This document shows positions 41,929 through 49,369 of a stretch of 64,000 nt of DNA, piece after piece; the first letter of the stretch is position 1, and every line of letters starts with the position of its first letter. This DNA comes from Guptibacillus algicola. GTDB lineage: Bacteria > Bacillota > Bacilli > Bacillales > Guptibacillaceae. The notes beneath the pieces were generated by a model that did no database searches, had not been told where the DNA came from, and saw only the letters and a program-made list of their open reading frames with translations. The position numbers were made by a program, and so were the translations under genes. The stretch is from NCBI RefSeq assembly GCF_020171805.1, contig NZ_JAIVAF010000001.1, forward strand, positions 1-64,000. Direction: 5' to 3'.

Positions 41929-43449
41929 TTAATAGTGGATAGGAGAGCCTGGTCCCAAATTAATGCCCGTCATCATCCAGATAATTAACATGAGTGTCCA
42001 AGATACAAGGAAAAAGACCGTATATGGGAACATTACAGAAATCAGAGTCCCAATTCCCATGTTTTTATCGTATTTTTGAGCGAATGCAATAATGATAGCA
42101 AAGTAAGTCATTAGAGGCGTTATGATATTTGTTGTAGAATCTGCCACACGGTAGGCCATCTGAGTTAATTCAGGTGAATAACCCAGCTGCATCATGATCG
42201 GTACAAATACCGGAGCCATCATTGCCCATTTTGCAGAAGCACTGCCAATAAACAAGTTAATGCTAGCGGCCACTAAAATAAAACCTAAGATTAATGGGAT
42301 CCCTGATAGGTTGGCCGATTCTAAAAATTCCGCGCCATAAACACCGATGACGAGTCCCATATTTGTTTCTGAAAAGTAAGCTACAAATTGTCCGGCAGTA
42401 AAAGCAAGTACAATGAACATCCCCATGGAAGCCATCGTCTCAGAAAGCTGGTTTGCCACATCTTTGTCATTTTTAATACTTTTGACGGCGATGCCATAAA
42501 ACAACCCAGGAATAAAGAATAAAATGGTGATAATTGGCACAAGGGAACTCATAAACGGAGATTGTATGATCCCTCCATCTTCTCCTCTTAAAGGCGCTCC
42601 AGCTGGCAGAATCAAAAGAGCAATAAGAACGGTTGCTACAGCGACAGAAATACCTGCCCATTTCAAACCTTTCTTTTCTGTAGCATCCAATCCCTTTAAA
42701 TCTTCACGGAACTCGCCTTTGTATTGTCCCAAACGGGGTTCGACAATCTTTTCTGTGACCCAGCCCCCTACAAATGTTAGCAAGAATACAGAAACAAAGA
42801 TGAAATAGTAGTTCATCGCTATGTTCATATTCGCCGCATAGGCAGGATCAATGATAGCAGCAGCATCAATCGTTAACTCTCCTAATAAGGGGTCCGTCGC
42901 TGATAAAAACAAGTTAGCGCTGAAGCCTGCAGAAACACCCGCAAATGCACCAGCAAGCCCCGCTAATGGGTGACGGCCAAGTGCTGCAAAAATGACAGCC
43001 CCGAGTGGAGGTAATACTACATAACCAGCGTCTGAAGCAACACTGGACATGACACCTGCAAATACAAGTCCATAAGTGATCAATGATTTTGGAACAGACA
43101 GCACAAAACCACGTAAGCATGCACTAATTAGTCCGGTTCTTTCTGCTACTCCAATCCCAAGCATTGTCACTAGAACGACCCCTAAAGGAGCAAATCCAAT
43201 AAAGTTCTCGGTCATACTGGAGAAAATATACTCAATACCTTCTGCACTGAGGAGGTTGTTTACTTCAACAATTTTTCCTTCTTCCCCAGGGTGCTCTACA
43301 CTCAGCCCAAAACTAGAAACGATAGCAGACAATAGGACAACCAATAGGGCTAAGATAGCAAATAGTGTAATTGGATGGGGCAGCTTATTCCCTACATATT
43401 CAATGGCATCCAATCCTTTTTGAAACATCCCTTTACTTTTTTTAATCAA
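41929..43449 (-). CDS. AbgT-family transporter (orphan copy)
   Basis: The product is 506 residues, starting at TTG (43449) with GAGGAGG eight bases upstream; the longer frame runs through this site. It is an AbgT-type membrane transporter with the two-domain inverted topology: LDAIEYVGNKLPHPITLFAI is the conserved N-terminus, GRHPLAGLAGAFAGVSAGFS a core hairpin and YRVADSTTNIITPLMTYFAI the second. Family members import p-aminobenzoyl-glutamate or export sulfonamides. It is a paralogue of the operon transporter at 61353, but here no peptidase gene is attached, so the substrate and direction are open. Confidence 0.9.
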   Translation of the reverse strand: MIKKSKGMFQKGLDAIEYVGNKLPHPITLFAILALLVVLLSAIVSSFGLSVEHPGEEGKIVEVNNLLSAEGIEYIFSSMTENFIGFAPLGVVLVTMLGIGVAERTGLISACLRGFVLSVPKSLITYGLVFAGVMSSVASDAGYVVLPPLGAVIFAALGRHPLAGLAGAFAGVSAGFSANLFLSATDPLLGELTIDAAAIIDPAYAANMNIAMNYYFIFVSVFLLTFVGGWVTEKIVEPRLGQYKGEFREDLKGLDATEKKGLKWAGISVAVATVLIALLILPAGAPLRGEDGGIIQSPFMSSLVPIITILFFIPGLFYGIAVKSIKNDKDVANQLSETMASMGMFIVLAFTAGQFVAYFSETNMGLVIGVYGAEFLESANLSGIPLILGFILVAASINLFIGSASAKWAMMAPVFVPIMMQLGYSPELTQMAYRVADSTTNIITPLMTYFAIIIAFAQKYDKNMGIGTLISVMFPYTVFFLVSWTLMLIIWMMTGINLGPGSPIHY

Positions 43450-43627
43450 TAATATTTCCTCCTCTCTTGTTGTAAAACAGCAATGAATATTCGTACCGCA
43501 GCCGTTTTTGTCTATTGCTGTCGTTTTTAGTATAAAGCATACTCGATACAAATGAAGACGTTTTCAAAAATATATAAAATTCTTATTATTACGAAAAAAT
43601 ACAAAGGAGGTATGAGGAACGGAGGAA

Positions 43628-43679
43628 GGTGCCTAACCCACGATCTTTTAAAGGAATTTTGCCTTGGATGTCAGGCACC
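43628..43679. repeat. Inverted GGTGCCT/AGGCACC element
   Basis: The 7-base ends are perfect inverted repeats 52 bp apart. Interior complementarity is limited. A further GTCAGGCAC half lies at 44058-44066. Confidence 0.4.
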
Positions 43680-44168
43680 ATTATAGGAGAAAATCCCCCT
43701 CAAAAAGATCTTTCAAATGAATCACATTCAATGATTTTCTTTCTGAAAATTTCAGTGATTCTTGGTTTATTTTCTGTATTGGAAATCACAAGCGAAATGC
43801 GCTTGCACCCGGGATTGAAAGCATCAAGATATCAATGCTCCCTTTCGTCAGCTCTCTGTCCATTGCGTCACTTCCAAAAATAGTAATTATATTGTTAAAG
43901 TACTTACATCGTAATCCATGGTCATTCGACCTAATTCCTGCCAAAAAAGAGCCCTATCCCTTCATAGGGTGGACTCACTTATTAAATCGGTTATTAACTC
44001 ACTTTTCACAATATCAGCCCCTGATCCCTAATCTTTCACAGTTATTTAGCAGCGGGGTCAGGCACTCTTAACCAAAGCAGATATTATTGGCTTCTTGATC
44101 AATTGCTCGCTTTAGTTGAAGACTCAAATTCAAATTAGCCTATAAACGCACCTTTTTACTTTGATTCT

Positions 44169-44203
44169 AAAAACCCCCATGACTAGTAACATGAGAGGGG
44201 TTT
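44169..44203 (-). terminator. Terminator of the DoxX gene
   Basis: Arms AAACCCC and GGGGTTT with inner ATG/CAT pairs lie 4 bp past the stop codon, with T-rich sequence on the minus strand. Confidence 0.75.
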
Positions 44204-44206
44204 ACA

Positions 44207-44566
44207 TTAAATTAACCGTCCAATTACTACAAATAGTGCTAATGCTAATAGAACGATATTGGTTACAACAGATTTCATTTCTTTACGCTTTGCGTGTTGG
44301 ATGGCTGCTAATACCATGATAATCGAAATGCCGATTGCAGCAAGCGGTGTTAAAATAGGAACAATATTAAGTAACCAGGGTAAGATTAAGCCTACTGCTC
44401 CTAAAATTTCAACAATGCCAATAAAAACAAACAAATTGTTATTGGAAGGACTTGCCGTATTATCTGCCGCTTCATTTCTTTTAGTTGACTGAACTACTTT
44501 TTGGCTCCCCACCATTAAAAACATTAATGCTAGTAATATTTGTACAATCCATAAAAGAATATTCAT
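44207..44566 (-). CDS. DoxX-family membrane protein
   Basis: The product is 119 residues with four hydrophobic helices. WIVQILLALMFLMVGSQKVV is the DoxX start, followed by FVFIGIVEILGAVGLILPWL with the conserved Glu of the family, and IVPILTPLAAIGISIIMVLA. DoxX proteins sit in the cell membrane and are linked to thiol stress or quinone/redox functions. It is divergent from the HxlR-type regulator at 44886, a frequent pairing in Bacillus in which the regulator represses the membrane protein. Confidence 0.88.
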   Translation of the reverse strand: MNILLWIVQILLALMFLMVGSQKVVQSTKRNEAADNTASPSNNNLFVFIGIVEILGAVGLILPWLLNIVPILTPLAAIGISIIMVLAAIQHAKRKEMKSVVTNIVLLALALFVVIGRLI

Positions 44567-44885
44567 AACTACTTACACTCCCCCTTCATAAACTTTCCTA
44601 ATGCTTTGTTTGCCTTTTCGAACGATGTAAACGAATCCGCTCAAGTAGGCAATTCTCTAAATCTATGCACCAATTTTGCGATTCATTCGGTCTTCCTAAA
44701 TACGAAAAATTGTAATCAGCACTCTCTACACCTTCGTAATTGGCGATCTTTTGCCTTTATCGTTTACCTCCTAGAATTATTTTTGAATTAACTATATAGT
44801 TATAATAGAACCAAGGACTATTTTTTGGAAGTAGGCACAATAAAGTGCCATAGTATACAAAAGGATACCTAGAGGGGGAAGTTAA
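44567..44885. other. Intergenic region between DoxX and HxlR genes with gene-like remnants
   Basis: On the minus strand a GGAGGTAAACG site near 44765 is followed by only a short frame; a second frame there reads SADYNFSYLGRPNESQNWC and continues to about 44600. This may be a small broken gene. The right part holds the HxlR promoter and a palindrome. Confidence 0.35.
44789..44802. promoter_or_regulatory. Perfect 14-bp palindrome, possible HxlR operator
   Basis: TAACTATATAGTTA is followed immediately by TATAAT. About 30 bp further, GGCAC/GTGCC (44835-44850 region) and GTATAC-GGATAC-like repeats precede the HxlR start. Operators of HxlR proteins are often such AT-rich palindromes; which one is used is not known. 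Confidence 0.4.
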
Positions 44886-45236
44886 ATGTCTCATGAATGC
44901 AAAGTGGAAACAGCATTAGATATACTCGTTGGAAAATGGAAGCCTGTTATCCTTTTTAATATATTTCAACACGGAACTTTACGTTTTAGTGAACTACAAC
45001 GTTTAATACCTAATATTACAAAGAAAATGCTTACAACTCAATTAAGGGAACTAGAATATCACGATATTATTAATCGTAAAGTCTATCCCCAGGTCCCACC
45101 TAAGGTTGAATATTCAATAACTGATTACGGAAAAGGCTTAACACCACTTTTGGAGTCAATGCATGAATGGGGATTATCACATATAGCGCACTTAGATAAG
45201 ATATATGGTGAAAATAATACGGAGAAAAGTAACTAA
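44886..45236 (+). CDS. HxlR-family winged-helix regulator
   Basis: The product is 116 residues. CKVETALDILVGKWKPVILF is the diagnostic HxlR start, with the redox-capable first Cys (about residue 5). The winged helix continues with RFSELQRLIPNITKKMLTTQ and LRELEYHDIINRKVYPQVPP, then KVEYSITDYGKGLTPLLESM. Related proteins (HypR, YodB, CatR) sense disulfide stress or quinones via this cysteine. A GGGGGAAG site precedes the ATG. It probably controls the divergent DoxX gene. Confidence 0.92.
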   Translation: MSHECKVETALDILVGKWKPVILFNIFQHGTLRFSELQRLIPNITKKMLTTQLRELEYHDIINRKVYPQVPPKVEYSITDYGKGLTPLLESMHEWGLSHIAHLDKIYGENNTEKSN

Positions 45237-45243
45237 CCGAGAG

Positions 45244-45404
45244 CTGAATCAGTAGGGACGGTTTTCCTGATTCCCACGCTCTCTAACAGCTAATATCTTC
45301 ACCACCAAAACACAAAATTAACAACAGAGAAAAGCCAGGTAGGCACATATTGTCTACCTGGCTTTTCTCTGTTGTTATCGAGTAGAATCGGCAGAACCGT
45401 CCCC
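45244..45404. repeat. REPIN-like composite: inverted GGGACGGTT ends around a 23-bp hairpin
   Basis: TAGGGACGGTT at about 45253-45263 is inverted relative to AACCGTCCCC at 45395-45404. Between them lies a perfect 23-bp inverted repeat (45320-45342 with 45354-45376). The right end also provides the last codons of the gene remnant at 45375. Confidence 0.6.
45320..45376. terminator. Very strong hairpin after the HxlR gene
   Basis: The perfect 23-bp stem with an 11-base loop ends in GCTTTTCTCTGTTGTT, so it may end HxlR transcription on the plus strand and the remnant on the minus strand. Confidence 0.6.
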
Positions 45405-46063
45405 ACAATTCCTTAGTTTACACAAAGGGTACACTAACTCGATATTATCAATTTTCTTTAGTGATTGATTATACCAGTAATTATGATCAGCACCATGAAT
45501 ACAAAGAATTCTCTTATCGGGATACTTTTCAATTGTATTCTTCACCCTAGCAAGCATAATATAGTGCCTGGAGTTCCACACGATATTCTGAACATCAGGA
45601 TTTATAGTTTGAAGCCACGTGTACATCTCATTAGTAATAGTGTCGTATTCAGGTGAGTTCAAAGGGATACTACCGTTATCCCAAGTAGAAAGTTGCTTAT
45701 CATTCCATTGGCTTAATTCATTCTCTAACCTTTCCCTAGTTTCGTAATCGAACTTATCAAAAGTCTCTTCTTCAAAGACATCCTCTTCAAACCAATTTAT
45801 TGGGACGAATTCAATACCCCGCTCTTCACATAATGGGTAAATTAAATTAGGATATTCATTTTGCGTTTCTCCTAAGATCCCAAAAGGTTCGCCTCCATTT
45901 AAATAAAGTTTCCAACTTTCCGGATGTACTTCCCCGCAAATCACATCAGGATTAAATTCTTTAATTAACTCCTCGACCAGGGATAAGGGGTAATTATACT
46001 TCTTTCTGCCATTTCTTCATCATGTGTCATTCCTAAAATACCTACTACAGCCAACACAAACAC
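45375..46063 (-). pseudogene. Frameshifted gene of a GEVH/HGADH protein, unknown family
   Basis: From GTG at 46063 the minus strand encodes FVLAVVGILGMTHDEEMA, then runs out of frame near 46005 and continues in another frame as KKYNYPLSLVEELIKEFNPD, directly into the long open frame (VICGEVHPESWKLYLNGGEP to HGADHNYWYNQSL). One inserted base would restore about 225 residues. The layout (a G-x-x-H strand, then C-G-E-V-H and a late H-G-A-D-H) resembles the TraB/ChaN-type metal hydrolase-like fold, but I do not assign it. The C-terminal dozen codons are supplied by the REPIN-like element, so the original end may have been lost. Confidence 0.55.
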
Positions 46064-46099
46064 TCCCACACCTTACATGATTTCATTAAGAACAACGTT

Positions 46100-46191
46100 T
46101 ATTATTTCAAATAAATTAAACATTATCAATTCTTTACGAAATATAAAAGGACCTTACCTTTTCGGATAAGCTCCCTATACTAGAAGACTTA
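46100..46191 (-). repeat. Palindromic spacer repeat, mixed type
   Basis: The plus strand reads ATTATTTCAAATAAATTAAAC, then AAAAGGACCTTACC, TTTTCGGATAAGCTCCC, TATACTAGAAGACTTAG. It combines the subfamily 2 left end with the common GAAGACTTAG right end. Confidence 0.6.
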
Positions 46192-46224
46192 GTTTCAAGA
46201 TTAGTTTCAAGATTAGTTTCAAGA
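46189..46224. repeat. Three exact 12-bp tandem repeats
   Basis: The unit TTAGTTTCAAGA occurs three times in a row immediately right of the spacer repeat. Probably produced by replication slippage. Confidence 0.85.
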
Positions 46225-46246
46225 TTGATAATTCGACCAATACAAG

Positions 46247-46403
46247 TATCTTATTTGGTCCAAGAGATTCATCTACATCATTCCTATTGATAGATTTGGA
46301 AGTGAGCGTTTGCATAAATGGCTTATCTTTTTATTCGGCATGTGCTCCCTTTATTGAATGTAACCTTTATATTTTGAGTTAATTTTCTTGCATTTGAGCT
46401 TCC
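46247..46403 (-). pseudogene. Degraded, shortened copy of the spacer and VOC gene end at 12478-12715
   Basis: Blocks TCTTATTTGGTCCAA, AGATTTGGAAGTGAGCG with TTTGCA, CTCCCTTTATTGAATGTAA, TATATTTTGAGTTAA and TTGCATTTGAGC occur in the same order and orientation as at 12478-12715. The last two correspond to the stop region of the VOC gene at 12693. The remaining coding part is absent; 46404-46640 shows nothing recognisable. Confidence 0.6.
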
Positions 46404-46644
46404 TGGCTTCTTTTGTGCGATTTTAGTTTTTTTTGCTGATGCAGTGGTCTGCAGCTTTTCCTGTGTTTGGTCAGATCTCGCTCTGTAAATATATCACTGG
46501 CGCTTTCTAATTATCCGAGAATTTGTTGGAAAGTTGAATGCGCAAATCGACTTACTTTCCCTACAGCCTATCATAAGATAAGAAAGATGAAGGATAGAAC
46601 TTTCAATCTTTTTCAACGGCTTCCTCCCTTTCTTCAGTCTCTTT

Positions 46645-46732
46645 TACCAATTATTTCAAAACGCCCTACTAAACTCAATCTTTATTTTCATAAAAAAGAG
46701 AGCTACATTTTGATAAGCTCCCGGTCGTTAAA
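46645..46732 (-). repeat. Palindromic spacer repeat, subfamily 2
   Basis: The plus strand reads TACCAATTATTTCAAAACGC, CCTACTAAACTCAATCTTTA, TTTTCAT, A-run, GAGAGCTAC, TTGATAAGCTCCCGGTCGTT. It lies directly after the stop codon of the 46739 gene. Confidence 0.7.
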
Positions 46733-46738
46733 AAATAG

Positions 46739-47008
46739 TTATGTTAGTGCGGGTAGAATAACATCGAAAAACGCATAAAGATATAGTCCTAAAAATCCAA
46801 ATCCCATAAGGGCAAACAAGCCTTTTACAACCCAGTACGGAACATTCTCTAATACATTTTTTGAAGTTGCACCTGCCCAGTTCTGATTTTCCCAATCCAT
46901 TTCTTCGTGGTATTCTTCTGTATACCCACGTGCAGCATACAGTATAAACAAACCAACTACGATAAAAAAGTGCGGTCCTATGTAAGTCCAAAACATTTCT
47001 TGTGTCAT
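46739..47008 (-). CDS. Small two-helix membrane protein, unknown function
   Basis: The product is 89 residues from the ATG at 47008 (AAGGGG upstream); the longer frame through MLNFFRTH is unlikely. Hydrophobic helices lie at about residues 7-25 and 62-84; between them is an acidic-aromatic loop (EEYHEEMDWENQNWAGATS). No family is recognised. It ends within 10 bp of a spacer repeat. Confidence 0.6.
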   Translation of the reverse strand: MTQEMFWTYIGPHFFIVVGLFILYAARGYTEEYHEEMDWENQNWAGATSKNVLENVPYWVVKGLFALMGFGFLGLYLYAFFDVILPALT

Positions 47009-47234
47009 GAAAATCCCCTTAAAAGTATGTGTTCTAAAAAAGTTTAACATGAAGAACCCTCTTGCTAGTCTGGTATTATTAACCACTAATCTCCGTTTTA
47101 TTACTAGAGTACTTTACAAGAAATTTCATTTGCTACTCCTTTACCCCTACTTTCACTTCCACTTCCAACGCTTCAAAAGAAAACCCTGTAACCTCCATTA
47201 AGCCTTGCGCAAAATAACCAGAGTCACTAGCCGC

Positions 47235-47438
47235 TTAGATAATATCCTCGATTTCTCCCTCAGCTTTTAAATCGATTAGATACATGATAGTAAAGTAGCT
47301 TTGATCATACACAAGTTCTTGAAATTGTACACACAAAGTAAAACCTCCGTTCCAAACATAACCTATTAAAATGATGTCAATAAACTTTAACACAATATGG
47401 AAATTCAAAACTTCATTATTTGAGCATTCAACAATCAT
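47235..47438 (-). CDS. Small soluble protein or gene fragment, unknown function
   Basis: The frame gives 67 residues (VLNFHIVLKFIDIILIGYVW, FTLCVQFQELVYDQSYFTIM, DLKAEGEIEDII). The composition is protein-like and ends with an acidic tail, but I see no good ribosome binding site and no known motif. It may be a truncated gene. Confidence 0.4.
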   Translation of the reverse strand: MIVECSNNEVLNFHIVLKFIDIILIGYVWNGGFTLCVQFQELVYDQSYFTIMYLIDLKAEGEIEDII

Positions 47439-47568
47439 AAGGCTAGTAGTAATTCTTGCTATTAGCCTTATTCTCCGTATTAGAAAGAAGTATAGATTGT
47501 TAATTCAGTTTCTCCCGATTCTTGAATAACAATTGTAATATTTATACATTTCATAAAATACTTTTAAT

Positions 47569-47928
47569 TTATTTCTTAACTTTCAAAAACAATAAAAATC
47601 CTGCTGAAACAATAAGTATAGACCTAATCCATGAATCATTAGATACATTCATTTTTGTGAGAATGCTACTAACTAATATAATCAGAAAAAAAAGTGAGAA
47701 TGATTTAATTGCGACTACACTTATTTTATCTTCTTTTTCACCCAAAATAGTTAAGCTTAGTAAACTAAATCCTATCCCCATAAAGAATATTGTTAGAGTA
47801 TTATTAAGAATATAAGCCTCAAATTTCAAGAAAAATTCTTGAAGAATAATACCTATCACCATTGAGATAATTCCCATTGAAATTGTAAGCACTTTATGTT
47901 CAATTAAATATCTCATTAACATATACAT
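47569..47928 (-). CDS. Small four-helix membrane protein, paralogue of the protein at 40368-40727
   Basis: The product is 119 residues with an ATG at 47928 and the same GAGGATGAG upstream site as its paralogue. It has four hydrophobic segments. Sequence blocks RYLIEHKVLTISMGIISMVI and FSLFFLIILVSSILTKMNVS are shared. The upstream and downstream DNA also matches for some tens of bases (CATGTTCTCATCCTC on one side, TTTATTTCTTAACTTTCA on the other), so gene and borders were copied together. The function is unknown. Confidence 0.72.
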   Translation of the reverse strand: MYMLMRYLIEHKVLTISMGIISMVIGIILQEFFLKFEAYILNNTLTIFFMGIGFSLLSLTILGEKEDKISVVAIKSFSLFFLIILVSSILTKMNVSNDSWIRSILIVSAGFLLFLKVKK

Positions 47929-48005
47929 GTTCTCATCCTCATACCCTTTTATCTATATCTTTTCAATATTATGAAGCAAACGCTCCCTTTAGTTGAATAC
48001 AGAAA

Positions 48006-48593
48006 TTAATAATTGCCTATAAACTTATATGCTTCTCTTGCCATTTCAAAATGATCTGCATGCCAGTTTTCTACTTCGTAAAGGTTATGGAACCTCAGTT
48101 CTAAACTTTCTATAGATCTTTGAAGACTTCCGTCAATTGTTTCACATATGAAAAGAGGATGATAGGATGTATGAGGCTGCCCAAAATCTTCTGGTTTTCT
48201 TGTAAATATATTTACTAAATCTTGGACCTCTATATTTAGTCCTGTTTCTTCTAGAAACTCTCTTTTTAGGGATTCTTGGGGACTCTCCCCCGCATCACAC
48301 CACCCACCGATAATTCCCCACGTTCCATCATCCGCTCGACGTTCTAAAAGTATTTTTTTGTCAGATGAAAAAATGACACCATTCACACCCACTTTTGGTG
48401 TGATATGCCCAAGTTCATTCTTAAACCTTTCCAGAACTATGCTTTCCTTAATATCACTTATTTCAGAGTATTCTTCACTTGCCAATTCTAGTAACTTTTC
48501 ATACCTTTCAATATCGTAAGGGTCTCTTGTATAGCGTAACCCCAATTGCGCAATAGAACGAACTTGTTCTAATAAGGAAATTCTATTTTTCAA
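48006..48593 (-). CDS. Nudix hydrolase with N-terminal helical domain
   Basis: The product is 195 residues. The N-terminal 60 residues (LLEQVRSIAQLGLRYTRDPY) form the helical Nudix_N-like domain seen in Bacillus proteins of this group. The Nudix box is complete: GWCDAGESPQESLKREFLEE, TGL, with the two catalytic glutamates in REFLEE. PHTSYHPLFICE follows. Members hydrolyse ADP-ribose or other nucleoside diphosphate derivatives. It is a single gene, with a repeat element upstream. Confidence 0.92.
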   Translation of the reverse strand: MKNRISLLEQVRSIAQLGLRYTRDPYDIERYEKLLELASEEYSEISDIKESIVLERFKNELGHITPKVGVNGVIFSSDKKILLERRADDGTWGIIGGWCDAGESPQESLKREFLEETGLNIEVQDLVNIFTRKPEDFGQPHTSYHPLFICETIDGSLQRSIESLELRFHNLYEVENWHADHFEMAREAYKFIGNY

Positions 48594-48634
48594 TTTTCAA
48601 TCCTCACTTTCAATAGTTAAAATAGCAATCTCTG

Positions 48635-48712
48635 AGATCCAGCCCACTTTCATAATTAAACAAAAAGAAGCGTAATCCCTTCTAGACTAACGCTCCCGAT
48701 TGTCGAAGACTT
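48635..48712 (-). repeat. Palindromic spacer repeat, subfamily 1
   Basis: The plus strand reads ATCCAGCCCACTTTCATAAT, TAAAC, A-run, GAAGCGTAATCC, CTTCTAGACTAACGCTCCC, GATTGTCGAAGACTTAG. It lies between the membrane gene at 48812 and the Nudix gene, same orientation as all other copies. Confidence 0.78.
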
Positions 48713-48811
48713 AGTATTATGATAGTTATAGATTTAATTTCAATTAATCCTCTGTCGGCTTCCTACTTCTTCATTACCCACTTTTTTTCACTAAAGATTT
48801 TAACTCACTTA

Positions 48812-49090
48812 CTAATCTTTGGAAGGAGCTAAAACTAAAAAAAGAGCCATTAATACTATAATAACAATCAAGATGATATCCGATCGAGTTAACATTATTA
48901 TCGACACACCTATTGGATAAATAAGTCCACCAATAAGATTCCATGGATAAGGTCTATATCTATCAAATTCATAATAAAATACTAATCCTAAAATTGCACT
49001 AAACGCTATTATTGCGAATATAGAAGATACTTTTGATAAAACTAACCCTAATATACTAGCAATCACAAATCCAATAACAATTTTATACAA
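48812..49090 (-). CDS. Small membrane protein, unknown function
   Basis: The product is 92 residues, starting at TTG (49090) with AGGGTGAT upstream. Three to four hydrophobic segments are visible (residues 3-38 and 50-88), separated by YEFDRYRPYPWN. Its start overlaps the end of the glycine-rich fragment at 49063 by 28 bp. The function is unknown. Confidence 0.6.
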   Translation of the reverse strand: MYKIVIGFVIASILGLVLSKVSSIFAIIAFSAILGLVFYYEFDRYRPYPWNLIGGLIYPIGVSIIMLTRSDIILIVIIVLMALFLVLAPSKD

Positions 49091-49284
49091 ATAATCACCC
49101 TATATGTTAGCTTAGATCCGTTATAAATCCATTCCTGCCCCCATGATAATCCAAATGAAGCAACTCCTCCTCCAGTCACACCTCCAGCGGTACCAGCTAC
49201 TGCAGTACCAAAAACAGCAGAAGTAGAAATGGCGTATACTCCACCTATAACTCCTTGGTCCTGTTCTCTTTTAAACTTAAACAA
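49063..49284 (-). pseudogene. Glycine/alanine-rich hydrophobic fragment joined to a spacer repeat
   Basis: The frame contains GVIGGVYAISTSAVFGTAVA, GTAGGVTGGGVASFGLSWGQ, EWIYNGSK, resembling the glycine-zipper-like C-terminus of larger secreted or toxin-type proteins. Its nominal start lies inside a spacer repeat, so the original 5' part is missing. It is probably a truncated gene whose end overlaps the next start. Confidence 0.4.
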
Positions 49285-49332
49285 AAAGGAGCGTAATCCT
49301 TTTTAGATCAACGCTCCCTATAATTGAAGAAG
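49259..49332 (-). repeat. Palindromic spacer repeat, subfamily 1
   Basis: The plus strand reads TCCTGTTCTCTTTTAAACTT, AAAC, A-run, GGAGCGTAATCC, TTTTTAGATCAACGCTCCC, TATAATTGAAGAAG. The left part provides the apparent start of the fragment at 49063. Confidence 0.78.
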
Positions 49333-49369
49333 AATTAATGGAAGGAGGATAACTTATCAATGCTCTAAC

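Larger units (their letters stand above)
43450..44206. other. Long gap of mostly decayed sequence with two GGTCAGGCAC motifs
   Basis: This stretch includes the upstream region of the AbgT gene. I see no gene with a start and ribosome binding site. 43628-43679 is bounded by inverted GGTGCCT and AGGCACC; 44054-44066 carries GGGGTCAGGCACT. Such GTCAGGCACC motifs recur between genes in Bacillus and probably mark REP-like elements. The DoxX terminator is at the right end. Confidence 0.4.

Noticed and set aside
43629-44071. Two plus-strand frames of 84 and 78 codons in the gap after the orphan AbgT gene
   Set aside because: They cover repeat-like and decayed sequence, lack ribosome binding sites and have no recognisable motifs.
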